From assembly GCA_031289285.1 (NCBI GenBank), contig JAITPT010000101.1, positions 1-7,343 of the forward strand: 7,343 bases of DNA. The letters are read 5' to 3'. This document shows positions 1-5,826 of the stretch, piece after piece. Numbering within the stretch: the stretch's first letter is position 1; the number at the start of each line of letters is the position of its first letter. Source of the DNA: Puniceicoccales bacterium. GTDB taxonomy: Bacteria; Verrucomicrobiota; Verrucomicrobiia; Opitutales; UBA953. A program made the translations under genes and the position numbers. The notes under the pieces are model-generated. The model did not search any database. It worked only from the letters and a program-made list of their open reading frames with translations, and had not been told where the DNA came from.

Positions 1-13
1 TTCGTTTTCCTTC

Positions 14-37
14 GTGCTCCTTTTCACAAAGGAACAC
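14..37. other. Stem-loop just upstream of tRNA-Asn
   Basis: Positions 19-23 (CCTTT) pair with 28-32 (AAAGG) around a TCAC loop. An outer GTG (14-16) pairs with CAC (35-37) across a 2x2 internal loop. The hairpin ends five bases before the mature tRNA 5' end. It has no following T-tract, so it is not a convincing terminator. It could be part of the tRNA precursor leader or the end of an upstream unit lying outside the window. No function is assigned. Confidence 0.3.
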
Positions 38-41
38 ACGT

Positions 42-116
42 TGCCCAGTAGCTCAGTGGCAGAGCAGTTGACTGTTAATCAATTGGTCGTAGGTTCAATC
101 CCTACCTGGGCAGCCA
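42..116 (+). tRNA. tRNA-Asn (anticodon GUU)
   Basis: A full cloverleaf can be folded by hand. The acceptor stem pairs TGCCCAG (42-48) with CTGGGCA (106-112), with discriminator G113 and an encoded CCA at 114-116. The D stem is GCTC/GAGC (51-54, 62-65). The anticodon stem is 67-71 with 79-83 (one G-U pair), and its loop CTGTTAA (72-78) gives anticodon GTT at 74-76, so it reads AAC/AAU. The T arm is GTAGG-TTCAATC-CCTAC (89-105). The gene is followed within about 15 bases by a strong terminator, so it is probably the last or only gene of its transcript. Its promoter is not visible and probably lies off the left edge. Confidence 0.97.
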
Positions 117-121
117 CTCTT

Positions 122-164
122 AAAAAAAGCAAGACCCGCTCACCGAGCGGGTCTTGTTTTTTTT
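122..164. terminator. Bidirectional rho-independent terminator
   Basis: A perfect 12-bp stem (130-141 with 145-156, sequence CAAGACCCGCTC and its complement) closes an ACC loop. It has an A-run at 122-128 on the left and a T-run at 157-164 on the right. Read rightward it terminates tRNA-Asn. Read leftward the A-run becomes a U-run, so it terminates the rpoD-yraN operon, whose last stop codon lies only 10 bases away. It is compact and well placed for two converging units. Confidence 0.93.
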
Positions 165-173
165 GCGCCGCAC

Positions 174-650
174 TCAGCGGATGTAGGCGCGCCCGCGACG
201 CCCGCCGTTGGCGGCCTCGAAGAGAGGCACGTAGCGCTGATGATAAATCTGTGCCTCGCCGTCGGCGTTGACTTCGACCTCCACGATGTCGAAGCGGTAG
301 AGGCGAGGCGGCGTCTCGAGCGCACGCATGTAGGCGCGGCAGACACGGGCGAGCGCGGTGCGCTTGCGGCGGTTGACAGCGGAGTAGCCGTCGGGGTGAA
401 GCCGTGCGCCGCCGATGGTTCGCGTCTTCACCTCGGCGAAGACAAGCTCGCCGTCGTCCAGCGCGACGATGTCAATCTCGTCGCGCCCGTCGCGCCAATT
501 GCGGGCGAGGATTTTCATTCCGTCTTTGCGCATACGTGCGGCGGCGAGGTCTTCGCCTTTCATGCCGAGACGCATCGCGGGGGTGAGTTTGCGCCGTTGG
601 AAGATGCGGCGCAGCCATGCGGCGAGAGTCTGCGGCCAGCGGATTTTCAT
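174..650 (-). CDS. yraN: YraN/UPF0102 family nuclease-fold protein
   Basis: This 158-residue protein matches the UPF0102 (YraN) family, which has a restriction-endonuclease-like fold and an incompletely defined role, probably in DNA metabolism or repair. The family pattern is clear: LGMKGED (residues 28-34) with Glu33, then GMKILARNWR (44-53), then DEIDIVALDDGELVFAEVKTR (residues 57-77). The last block carries the PD-(D/E)xK-like residues Asp60, Glu73 and Lys75. The C-terminal part (RFDIVEVEV, 119-127) fits the last core strand. Family members are usually about 115-130 residues. The extra length here is a basic N-terminal stretch of about 25 residues and a short Arg/Gly-rich tail. The ATG at 650 is chosen because it follows the rpoD stop by 7 bases, with AAGG in between, which suggests translational coupling. 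The next Met codons (residues 26 and 30) are possible alternative starts. No signal peptide is seen, so it is probably cytoplasmic. Confidence 0.9.
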   Translation of the reverse strand: MKIRWPQTLAAWLRRIFQRRKLTPAMRLGMKGEDLAAARMRKDGMKILARNWRDGRDEIDIVALDDGELVFAEVKTRTIGGARLHPDGYSAVNRRKRTALARVCRAYMRALETPPRLYRFDIVEVEVNADGEAQIYHQRYVPLFEAANGGRRGRAYIR

Positions 651-657
651 CGCCTTG

Positions 658-2949
658 TCAACCCATTGTTTCCGGCGTGTCTTCGGGCAGCTCGATGTCG
701 TCGAAGGGCGGCATCGCCTTTGCGAGCGACAGCGTGATGCGTGTCACTTGCTTGCCAGCGAGTTTTTCCCGTAGCTGTGGGCGCACGTGCCCGCCAGCGG
801 GGGCGGGTTGTTTCGCTTCGCCGTTTTTGTCTCCAGAGTAGGCTTCGCCGACGTGGATGTGGTCTTCCAGAACTTCCTTGCGCATCTGCTCGAAGCCCGG
901 GCCGGTGGTGTCGTTGTCGCCGTCGAAGAAGCCGTGCAGCTGGCGAATGCGCGTGGGGTGACGCATTTTGCGGAGTGCCTTTGCTTCGATTTGGCGGATG
1001 CGTTCGCGGGTGACTTTGAAGATGCGCCCGACTTCTTCGAGGGTGCGGCTGTAGCCGTCTTTGAGGCCGAAGCGTAGCGCGAGCACTTCGCGTTCGCGGG
1101 GCGCAAGCGAGCCGAGCACGTCCACGATTTTTTCGCGCAGAAGGTTGTTCGACGCCATGTCGTAGGGGTTCTCGGCACCTTTGTCTTCGATGAAGTCGCC
1201 GAAGGAGGAGTCGTCGCCGTCGCCCACGGGGCTTTGCAGCGAGATGGGCTGCTGGGCCATTTTCATGATTTGCTGAACGCGCTCGACGGGCATTTGCATT
1301 TCGTTGGCGACTTCTTCCGGCGTCGGCTCGTGGCCGAGTTCTTGGAGGAGTTGCTTCTGGATTTGCATGACCTTGTTGAGGGTCTCGATCATGTGGACGG
1401 GGATGCGGATGGTGCGCGCTTGGTCGGCGATGGAGCGCGTGATGGCTTGGCGTATCCACCATGTCGCGTAGGTCGAAAACTTATAGCCGCGTCGGTATTC
1501 AAATTTTTCGACGGCCTTCATGAGGCCCATGTTTCCCTCTTGGATGAGGTCGAGGAAGGAGAGGCCGCGGTTGGTGTATTTTTTGGCGATGGAGATGACG
1601 AGGCGCAGGTTGGCCTCGACCATGTCGGTCTTGGCTTTGTGGGCGTCGCGCAGGCCAGCGCGCATGGCGGTGATGACGTCGCAAAGCTCCGTGGTGGTGA
1701 GGCGGTGTTTGCGCTCGACTTCTTTTGCGCGGGTGGTGAGGAGAGCTGGGTTGATGTGTTTTGCGCGGCGGTCGTTGCGGGCGAGCAGCGAGCGCGCTTC
1801 CTCGATGTCCATCGCCTCGCGGTATTCGGGCGAAAACTTTTCGAGCCACTCCTCGAAGATTTTTGTTTTGAAGCAAAATCTTTTGACGATTGGGTAGATT
1901 TCCGGTTCGAGTTTTTTGTAGGCTTTGCGGGTGCGCTCGCGGGTGGCGTCGTCGGTGGCGGCGCGGTATCTTTCCCATGCTTTGTCAAGTTTTTTGAGAA
2001 GCGCGTCGAGTTCTTCCAGTGCTTTGGGGAGGTGTTTTTTGAGGTAGTTTTCGCGCCCGTCCACTTTTTTATCGAGCACGATGCGGTCGAAGCGTTCTTC
2101 GCGGGTGACGAGCCTGTGGGCGATGTCGGCTTGGAACGGGGTGGAGAGCCAGACGGAGAACAGGGCTGCGAGGGCGCGGGCTTCGGCGTCTTCGATGCGT
2201 TTGGAGATTTCGACTTCTTGCTCGCGGGTGAGCAGGGGCACTTGGCCCATCTGCTTTAGATACATGCGCACGGGGTCGTCGAGGATGTCAACCTGCGCGG
2301 TTTTTGCCTGCTCCTCTTCGGTGACGGCGCGTGTCTGTTTGAAGGATTCGACGTCGTCTTCGTCAATCACCTCCACCTTCAGTTTTTCGAGGATGTTTAT
2401 GATGTTCTCGAAGACGTCGGGGATGTTGGCGCTTTCGGGGATGTCCTTGTTGATGTCCTGCACGGTGACGAAGCCGCCTTTGGACTTCGAGGCACGGATG
2501 AGGAGGGAAACTTTTTCGTTGAGGACGCCCAGCTCGATGCCGAGCTGCGCGGTCTCGGGCGGTGGCGCGGAGACGACGACGACGGGCGCAGGCGCGGACG
2601 CGGGCGCGGGCGCGAGCTTTGCAGGAGCGGCGGCGGCGGGCGCAACTGGTTTCGCGGCGGGTGCGGGCGCGGGCTTGGTTGCGGCGGGCTTTGCGGCGGG
2701 CTTGGAAACGGGCGCGGCGGGAGTCTTGGCGGGCTTGGGCGGCGGTTGCGGTTTGGGCGCAGGCGCAGGCTTGGGCTTGGGTGCAAGTGCGGGCGCGGGT
2801 TTTGCGGCGGGTTGCGGCTTAGCGGGTGCGGGCAAAGTTTTTTTGGTGGGGATGCTCTTCGCGGGCGCGGTAGGCGAGCTTGCGATGGCGGGGGCCTTCG
2901 CGGCTGTTTTTGTGGAGGATGCGTGAGCGGTTTTTTTCTTGTCGGCCAT
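658..2949 (-). CDS. rpoD: RNA polymerase primary sigma factor (sigma-70)
   Basis: This 763-residue protein is the housekeeping sigma factor, which directs core RNA polymerase to -35/-10 promoters. Residues 1-130 are low-complexity Ala/Pro/Lys. Region 1.1-like sequence follows at about 134-200. Region 1.2 is at 224-256 (DDPVRMYLKQMGQVPLLTRE), and a charged non-conserved region spans about 258-440. Region 2 is at 443-520, with NLRLVISIAKKY, LIQEGNMGLMKAVEKF and the -10-reading YATWWIRQAITRSIADQ. Region 3 is at 521-590. Region 4 is at 612-678, with the helix-turn-helix TLEEVGRIFKVTRERIRQIE. An extra tail occupies 679-763. The complete regions 1.1, 1.2 and 2-4 argue for the primary sigma rather than a stress paralogue. 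The ATG start has no visible Shine-Dalgarno sequence. The gene is co-transcribed with yraN, and a candidate promoter lies about 30-55 bases upstream. Confidence 0.97.
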   Translation of the reverse strand: MADKKKTAHASSTKTAAKAPAIASSPTAPAKSIPTKKTLPAPAKPQPAAKPAPALAPKPKPAPAPKPQPPPKPAKTPAAPVSKPAAKPAATKPAPAPAAKPVAPAAAAPAKLAPAPASAPAPVVVVSAPPPETAQLGIELGVLNEKVSLLIRASKSKGGFVTVQDINKDIPESANIPDVFENIINILEKLKVEVIDEDDVESFKQTRAVTEEEQAKTAQVDILDDPVRMYLKQMGQVPLLTREQEVEISKRIEDAEARALAALFSVWLSTPFQADIAHRLVTREERFDRIVLDKKVDGRENYLKKHLPKALEELDALLKKLDKAWERYRAATDDATRERTRKAYKKLEPEIYPIVKRFCFKTKIFEEWLEKFSPEYREAMDIEEARSLLARNDRRAKHINPALLTTRAKEVERKHRLTTTELCDVITAMRAGLRDAHKAKTDMVEANLRLVISIAKKYTNRGLSFLDLIQEGNMGLMKAVEKFEYRRGYKFSTYATWWIRQAITRSIADQARTIRIPVHMIETLNKVMQIQKQLLQELGHEPTPEEVANEMQMPVERVQQIMKMAQQPISLQSPVGDGDDSSFGDFIEDKGAENPYDMASNNLLREKIVDVLGSLAPREREVLALRFGLKDGYSRTLEEVGRIFKVTRERIRQIEAKALRKMRHPTRIRQLHGFFDGDNDTTGPGFEQMRKEVLEDHIHVGEAYSGDKNGEAKQPAPAGGHVRPQLREKLAGKQVTRITLSLAKAMPPFDDIELPEDTPETMG

Positions 2950-2976
2950 TAGTTGAGGAAAGTTGCGAAACGCCTC

Positions 2977-3004
2977 AGCAAAACACTTGTGAGCGTCTTG
3001 TCAA
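2977..3004 (-). promoter_or_regulatory. Candidate rpoD promoter
   Basis: On the - strand there is a consensus -35 TTGACA (3004-2999). Sixteen bases later comes TTTGCT (2982-2977), a poor -10 that matches three of six positions. Transcription would start near 2970, giving a leader of about 20 bases. The -35 match is good and well placed, but the -10 is weak, so this is tentative. Confidence 0.35.
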
Positions 3005-3051
3005 AGAGTTATTGGGCACCCTTAGAACACGTGCGGGCGTTTTTGTTCCCT

Positions 3052-3080
3052 GCAAAAAAGCGCGGACGGCGCATTTTTGC
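3052..3080. promoter_or_regulatory. A/T-flanked GC-core hairpin in divergent region
   Basis: The core GCGC (3060-3063) pairs with GCGC (3069-3072) around GGACG. After one A-A mismatch the stem continues with five A-T pairs (3054-3058 with 3074-3078) and two G-C pairs, giving 11 pairs in total. The A-run, GC stem, T-run layout is that of a bidirectional terminator. Yet it sits between two outward-facing candidate promoters (rpoD leftward, tRNA-Arg rightward), where no known transcript ends. It may insulate the two units or terminate stray transcription. The role is inferred. Confidence 0.45.
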
Positions 3081-3083
3081 CCC

Positions 3084-3111
3084 TTGACTTTTGCTGCGCT
3101 GCCGCGATTGT
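3084..3111 (+). promoter_or_regulatory. Candidate tRNA-Arg promoter
   Basis: TTGACT (3084-3089) is followed after 16 bases by GATTGT (3106-3111), which keeps the important A2 and T6 of the -10 box. Transcription would start near 3118, about 16 bases before the mature tRNA. This is a reasonable leader for a tRNA gene, but the -10 is weak. Confidence 0.35.
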
Positions 3112-3133
3112 GCGCCGCGTCCATCCGGTCTTT

Positions 3134-3208
3134 GTTCCCGTATTTCAATGGATAGAATTCTGGCCTCCGAAGCCGGCGATTTGGGTTCGAGTCCCAACGG
3201 GAGCACCA
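3134..3208 (+). tRNA. tRNA-Arg (anticodon CCG)
   Basis: The acceptor stem pairs GTTCCCG (3134-3140) with CGGGAGC (3198-3204, one G-U pair), with discriminator A3205 and an encoded CCA at 3206-3208. The anticodon stem CTGGC/GCCGG (3160-3164, 3172-3176) closes loop CTCCGAA, giving anticodon CCG at 3167-3169 for the CGG codon. The T arm is TTGGG-TTCGAGT-CCCAA (3181-3197). The D stem is weak: TTTC (3143-3146) faces GAAT (3155-3158) with a T-T mismatch at the outer pair, and the variable loop has only four bases. The loop still has the GG pair expected in the D loop. Overall it folds as a functional tRNA. Confidence 0.93.
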
Positions 3209-3230
3209 CTTTTTTGGCGGCCAAAGACGC

Positions 3231-3250
3231 CCGCAAATTGCGGCGGTTTT
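3231..3250 (+). terminator. Weak possible terminator after tRNA-Arg
   Basis: CCGCA (3231-3235) pairs with TGCGG (3239-3243) around AAT, followed by CGG and TTTT. A second small hairpin, TTTGG-CGG-CCAAA (3213-3225), precedes it directly after the tRNA CCA end. Both stems have only five pairs, so this may be an inefficient terminator or chance pairing. The convergent small gene ends here as well. Confidence 0.25.
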
Positions 3251-3686
3251 ACTTTTTTGGCGCGGGTGCGGAGAGGGTGGCTGCGGCGGGCAGGCGCGGT
3301 GTCTCGTTCCAGAGAAACCACACGGCACCAGCACCGAACAGGCACAACAAAACGAACAGGCCGACCTCTGCCGTAGGCGCCGACTCTACTTGCTGCACAA
3401 GCACGGCGGGGGCGGTGTTTTCTGGCGGGCGGCGCGGCGCGGGCGGCGCGGCAGCGGGGGCATCGTCTTCGTAAAAGTCGTTGTCGTCTTCAGAGTCGTC
3501 GTCGGGTGGCGGCGGTTCCTGTTGCGCGGCGGCGGGGCGTTCGGGGTATGGCGACGCGACGGGGCGACCAAAGGGTGTGTCAGGGCGGGCGACGACACCG
3601 CCTGCTCCGAGGCGGTTGCCGCCTTCTGAAAACACTGGGACGCCCGCGCCTTTGCGGTCAGGTGGCGTGTAGCCTTGGGTAATCAT
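3249..3686 (-). CDS. Hypothetical Pro-rich acidic protein with C-terminal membrane anchor
   Basis: I do not recognise the family. From the ATG at 3686 the protein has 145 residues. The N-terminal third is Gly/Pro-rich (MITQGYTPPDRKG). A very acidic segment rich in Asp and Glu follows at about residues 61-75, then a Pro/Ala linker. One strongly hydrophobic stretch near residues 107-126 (VGLFVLLCLFGAGAVWFLW) is followed by about 19 mildly basic residues. There is no N-terminal signal peptide, so a tail-anchored-like inner membrane protein with a long disordered cytoplasmic part is the simplest reading. A TTG at 3722 would add 12 residues; neither start has a Shine-Dalgarno sequence. The ordered composition (linker, acidic patch, membrane helix) supports a real gene, although GC-rich shadow frames are common here. 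It converges on tRNA-Arg and diverges from the isomerase gene. Confidence 0.6.
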   Translation of the reverse strand: MITQGYTPPDRKGAGVPVFSEGGNRLGAGGVVARPDTPFGRPVASPYPERPAAAQQEPPPPDDDSEDDNDFYEDDAPAAAPPAPRRPPENTAPAVLVQQVESAPTAEVGLFVLLCLFGAGAVWFLWNETPRLPAAATLSAPAPKK

Positions 3687-3806
3687 GCCCGCAATCGGGA
3701 ACGAAAAACGCACACTCGGCAAGCCGGAAAAAATGTCCGCGACGCCTGCGCTGCCTGCGCCCGCTCAAAAGCGGTTTGCTGCTTCAACAACGATTGTCGT
3801 CGGCGG

Positions 3807-3834
3807 TTGACATTTCGCGCCACACGCCCATTTT
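3807..3834 (+). promoter_or_regulatory. Candidate promoter of the isomerase gene
   Basis: A consensus TTGACA (3807-3812) is followed after 16 bases by CATTTT (3829-3834), a weak -10 with A2, T3 and T6. The predicted transcription start near 3841 is only about four bases before the ATG at 3845, so the mRNA would be nearly leaderless. That agrees with the lack of a Shine-Dalgarno sequence but is speculative. Confidence 0.3.
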
Positions 3835-3844
3835 CCCGTCTCTC

Positions 3845-4672
3845 ATGCTCAAACAAACTCAAAAGCAGCTTGCCGTGTGCAGTTGGTCGCTCAAGCCGGA
3901 CAGCCCCCAAACCCTCATCGCTCGTTTGCGCGAAATCCCGATCACGCGCGTCCAGCTTGCGCTCAACCCGCTCTACTACGACCCCGTGTGGCGAGACGCG
4001 CCCTTCATCCTGCGCGACGCCGGCATCAAGGTCGTTTCTGGCATGATCGAGAACGGCGAAGAAAACTACTCCTCACCCGCCGCCATTCGTGCGACCGGCG
4101 GCCTCGCGCCGACGCTGCCCTTCATGAACCTCTTCTCCCGCGTCACCCGATACAAAATCATGATGGAACAGCTTGGCATCACCGACGTCAGTTTCCACGC
4201 GGGTGCCACCCCAGCCGTCGGCGACCAGTGGCACGAAATCATCGCCTACCGTCTCGAATCGCTTGCGAAATACTTTTCCTTTTCCGAGAAAAACCTCCTC
4301 CTCGAGACCGGGCAGGATCCCGCTGATACGCTCTCTGACTTTCTCGACGAGGTCGCGTCGCCCAACACATACGTCAACTTCGACCCGGGCAACATGCTCC
4401 TCTACAACATGGGCGACCCCATCGCCGCACTCAAAAAACTCCTCCCGCGCATCGCCCAAGTTCACATCAAAGACGCTGTTGCCTCCGGCGACCCCGATGT
4501 CTGGGGCGTCGAGCACCCCGCAGGCGAAGGCGACGTGGACTGGCCTGCCTTCTTCGACATCCTCAGCAACGCCGACTACACCGGCAACCTCGTCATCGAA
4601 CGCGAATGCGGCGAAAACCCCGTGGAAGACATCCGCCGCGCCATCAACTATCTCTCGCGCTTTCTGGAATGA
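3845..4672 (+). CDS. Sugar phosphate isomerase/epimerase-like TIM-barrel protein
   Basis: This 275-residue protein belongs to the xylose isomerase-like TIM-barrel superfamily (AP endonuclease 2 fold), whose members isomerise or epimerise sugars and cyclitols with a divalent metal. The expected metal-binding quartet is visible at barrel strand ends: Glu154 in LLLETGQ, Asp180 in VNFDPGNML, His207 in QVHIKDA and Glu252 in NLVIERE. His118 (SFHAG) fits the usual additional active-site His. The GVEHPAGEGDVDW segment (221-233) is typical of this family just before the final strands. Length is normal for the family. The substrate cannot be read from sequence; endonuclease IV is unlikely because its longer set of zinc ligands is absent. 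The ATG at 3845 is preferred over a TTG at 3776, because the family's first strand begins at LAVCSWSL soon after it. There is no signal peptide or Shine-Dalgarno sequence. It is probably cytoplasmic and monocistronic or weakly linked to the next gene. Confidence 0.88.
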   Translation: MLKQTQKQLAVCSWSLKPDSPQTLIARLREIPITRVQLALNPLYYDPVWRDAPFILRDAGIKVVSGMIENGEENYSSPAAIRATGGLAPTLPFMNLFSRVTRYKIMMEQLGITDVSFHAGATPAVGDQWHEIIAYRLESLAKYFSFSEKNLLLETGQDPADTLSDFLDEVASPNTYVNFDPGNMLLYNMGDPIAALKKLLPRIAQVHIKDAVASGDPDVWGVEHPAGEGDVDWPAFFDILSNADYTGNLVIERECGENPVEDIRRAINYLSRFLE

Positions 4673-4709
4673 ACCGCCGCACCACCCCACCCAAAATCCA
4701 CTAACCCTC

Positions 4710-4715
4710 TATAAA
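4710..4715 (+). promoter_or_regulatory. Possible -10 box before the DUF1963 gene
   Basis: TATAAA lies in the 64-base gap between the isomerase stop and the next ATG. It would start transcription near 4722, about 15 bases before the gene. No -35-like hexamer is seen at the right distance, so this is only suggestive. It would let the DUF1963-fabZ-fabI genes be expressed apart from the isomerase gene. Confidence 0.25.
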
Positions 4716-4736
4716 AAACCACAACCTGACGTCCGT

Positions 4737-5801
4737 ATGGGAATAAACACCTTCATCAAAAAAATCTTTGGCCAGAAGAGCCGCGAAGAAAAAATTCGCG
4801 AGTTCGTCGAACAGGCACCCGAAACTCGCAAGATGCTTCGCGGTGCCCTGCGCATGGAAAACAAAGACCTCGCCCTCGTTTTTGAGACAAAAGACAGAAA
4901 ACCCTTTGAAATCACCACCGAAGAACTAAGAAAAGTCTATCCCGACGGCATTCCAGCCCTCGATGACGACGAACCAGAACCCAGCTCAAGGATAGAAAAA
5001 CTCATCAAAGACTTCAGCCGCCAGACCTCTGCCCCCTGTATCGCATTTGCACTCGCAAAACGTAAAACAACTATTTACGACAATAAATTCGGCGGAATTC
5101 CCTATTGGCCAAAAGATTTAGATTATCCGCACGACGCCGACGACAACCCAATGCCGCTCCTCGCCCAACTCAACTTTGAAAAATTGCCCCCACTCGAAGG
5201 TTTTCCGAAAAAAGGGATTTTGCAGTTTTATATTTCGGGCAAACGCTTTGGTCCGGCTGACCTCCCCTCCCCGCCCGACATTCTCTCCTCTACTAAAAAC
5301 ATGCGCGTCGTCTATCACAAAGAAATCGTCACCCGCAAAACCGCGCTCGGCACTCCCCCGCCCGCAAAAAAGTTTCAGAAAAAAGATTACCCGTTAAAAG
5401 GCGAGTTTGCACTAAACGCGCAGATAAAAATCTGCCCCATGACCCCCTCCGATTTTCGCTTTGAGAAAACATTTGTCGCATTCTACAACAACAAAACAGG
5501 CAAAAAAGCAAAGACCCTCGAAGAAATAGAAGACACATTCAAAATCGAATTTTACGAAGAATACGGCGAAGTCGGCGGGCACAGGATTGGCGGCTACCCG
5601 ATGTTTGTGCGTGGCGACCCACGCGACAGCGAAAAATACAAGAACCACACAATTCTATTGCTACAAATAGACTCCGACAACTCGCTCGGGAAAGACGTGG
5701 TGAGATGGGGGGACTCCGGCGTGGGGAACTTCTTTATCACCCCCGCTGCGCTCGAAAATCTTGACTTCTCCAACATCCTCTATTCGAGGGACTTCCTCTA
5801 A
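4737..5801 (+). CDS. DUF1963 / YwqG-family protein
   Basis: This 354-residue protein matches DUF1963 (Bacillus YwqG-like), a widespread family of unknown biochemical function. The N-terminal half of the domain is recognisable at residues 117-170: KFGGIPYWPKDLDYP, PMPLLAQLNF and GILQFYISG. The C-terminal half is at 281-340: HRIGGYPMFVRGDPR, ILLLQIDSD and WGDSGVGNFFITPAAL. A charged helical N-terminal region of about 95 residues precedes the domain. There is no signal peptide or membrane segment, so it is probably cytoplasmic. The ATG at 4737 is chosen because the open frame upstream overlaps the isomerase gene in another frame and has no family similarity. The base composition differs from its neighbours: 5041-5100 and 5461-5520 each have 23 G/C in 60, against 35 in 60 at 4381-4440 in the isomerase gene. 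Late acquisition is possible. It ends 25 bases before fabZ. Confidence 0.88.
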   Translation: MGINTFIKKIFGQKSREEKIREFVEQAPETRKMLRGALRMENKDLALVFETKDRKPFEITTEELRKVYPDGIPALDDDEPEPSSRIEKLIKDFSRQTSAPCIAFALAKRKTTIYDNKFGGIPYWPKDLDYPHDADDNPMPLLAQLNFEKLPPLEGFPKKGILQFYISGKRFGPADLPSPPDILSSTKNMRVVYHKEIVTRKTALGTPPPAKKFQKKDYPLKGEFALNAQIKICPMTPSDFRFEKTFVAFYNNKTGKKAKTLEEIEDTFKIEFYEEYGEVGGHRIGGYPMFVRGDPRDSEKYKNHTILLLQIDSDNSLGKDVVRWGDSGVGNFFITPAALENLDFSNILYSRDFL

Positions 5802-5826
5802 CCAACCGCCCTTCCGCCGTGCCGCA

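Noticed and set aside
1234..2926. Long + strand open frames (1234-2259 and 2081-2926) opposite rpoD
   Set aside because: They are shadow frames of a clear sigma factor gene. The translations are low-complexity or show no family resemblance, and the opposite strand carries all the conserved sigma motifs.
2560..2940. GC-rich near-repeats read as a CRISPR or satellite array
   Set aside because: They are the codons of the Ala/Pro/Lys-rich arm of RpoD, with no constant repeat length or unique spacers.
4073..4690. 205-codon - strand open frame opposite the isomerase
   Set aside because: It mirrors a TIM-barrel gene with its metal ligands intact. GC-rich codon use leaves few stops on the opposite strand.
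4173..4736. Upstream in-frame extension of the DUF1963 gene by 188 codons
   Set aside because: The extension is Ser/Thr/Pro-rich nonsense lying inside the isomerase gene in another frame. The family-like protein begins at the ATG at 4737.
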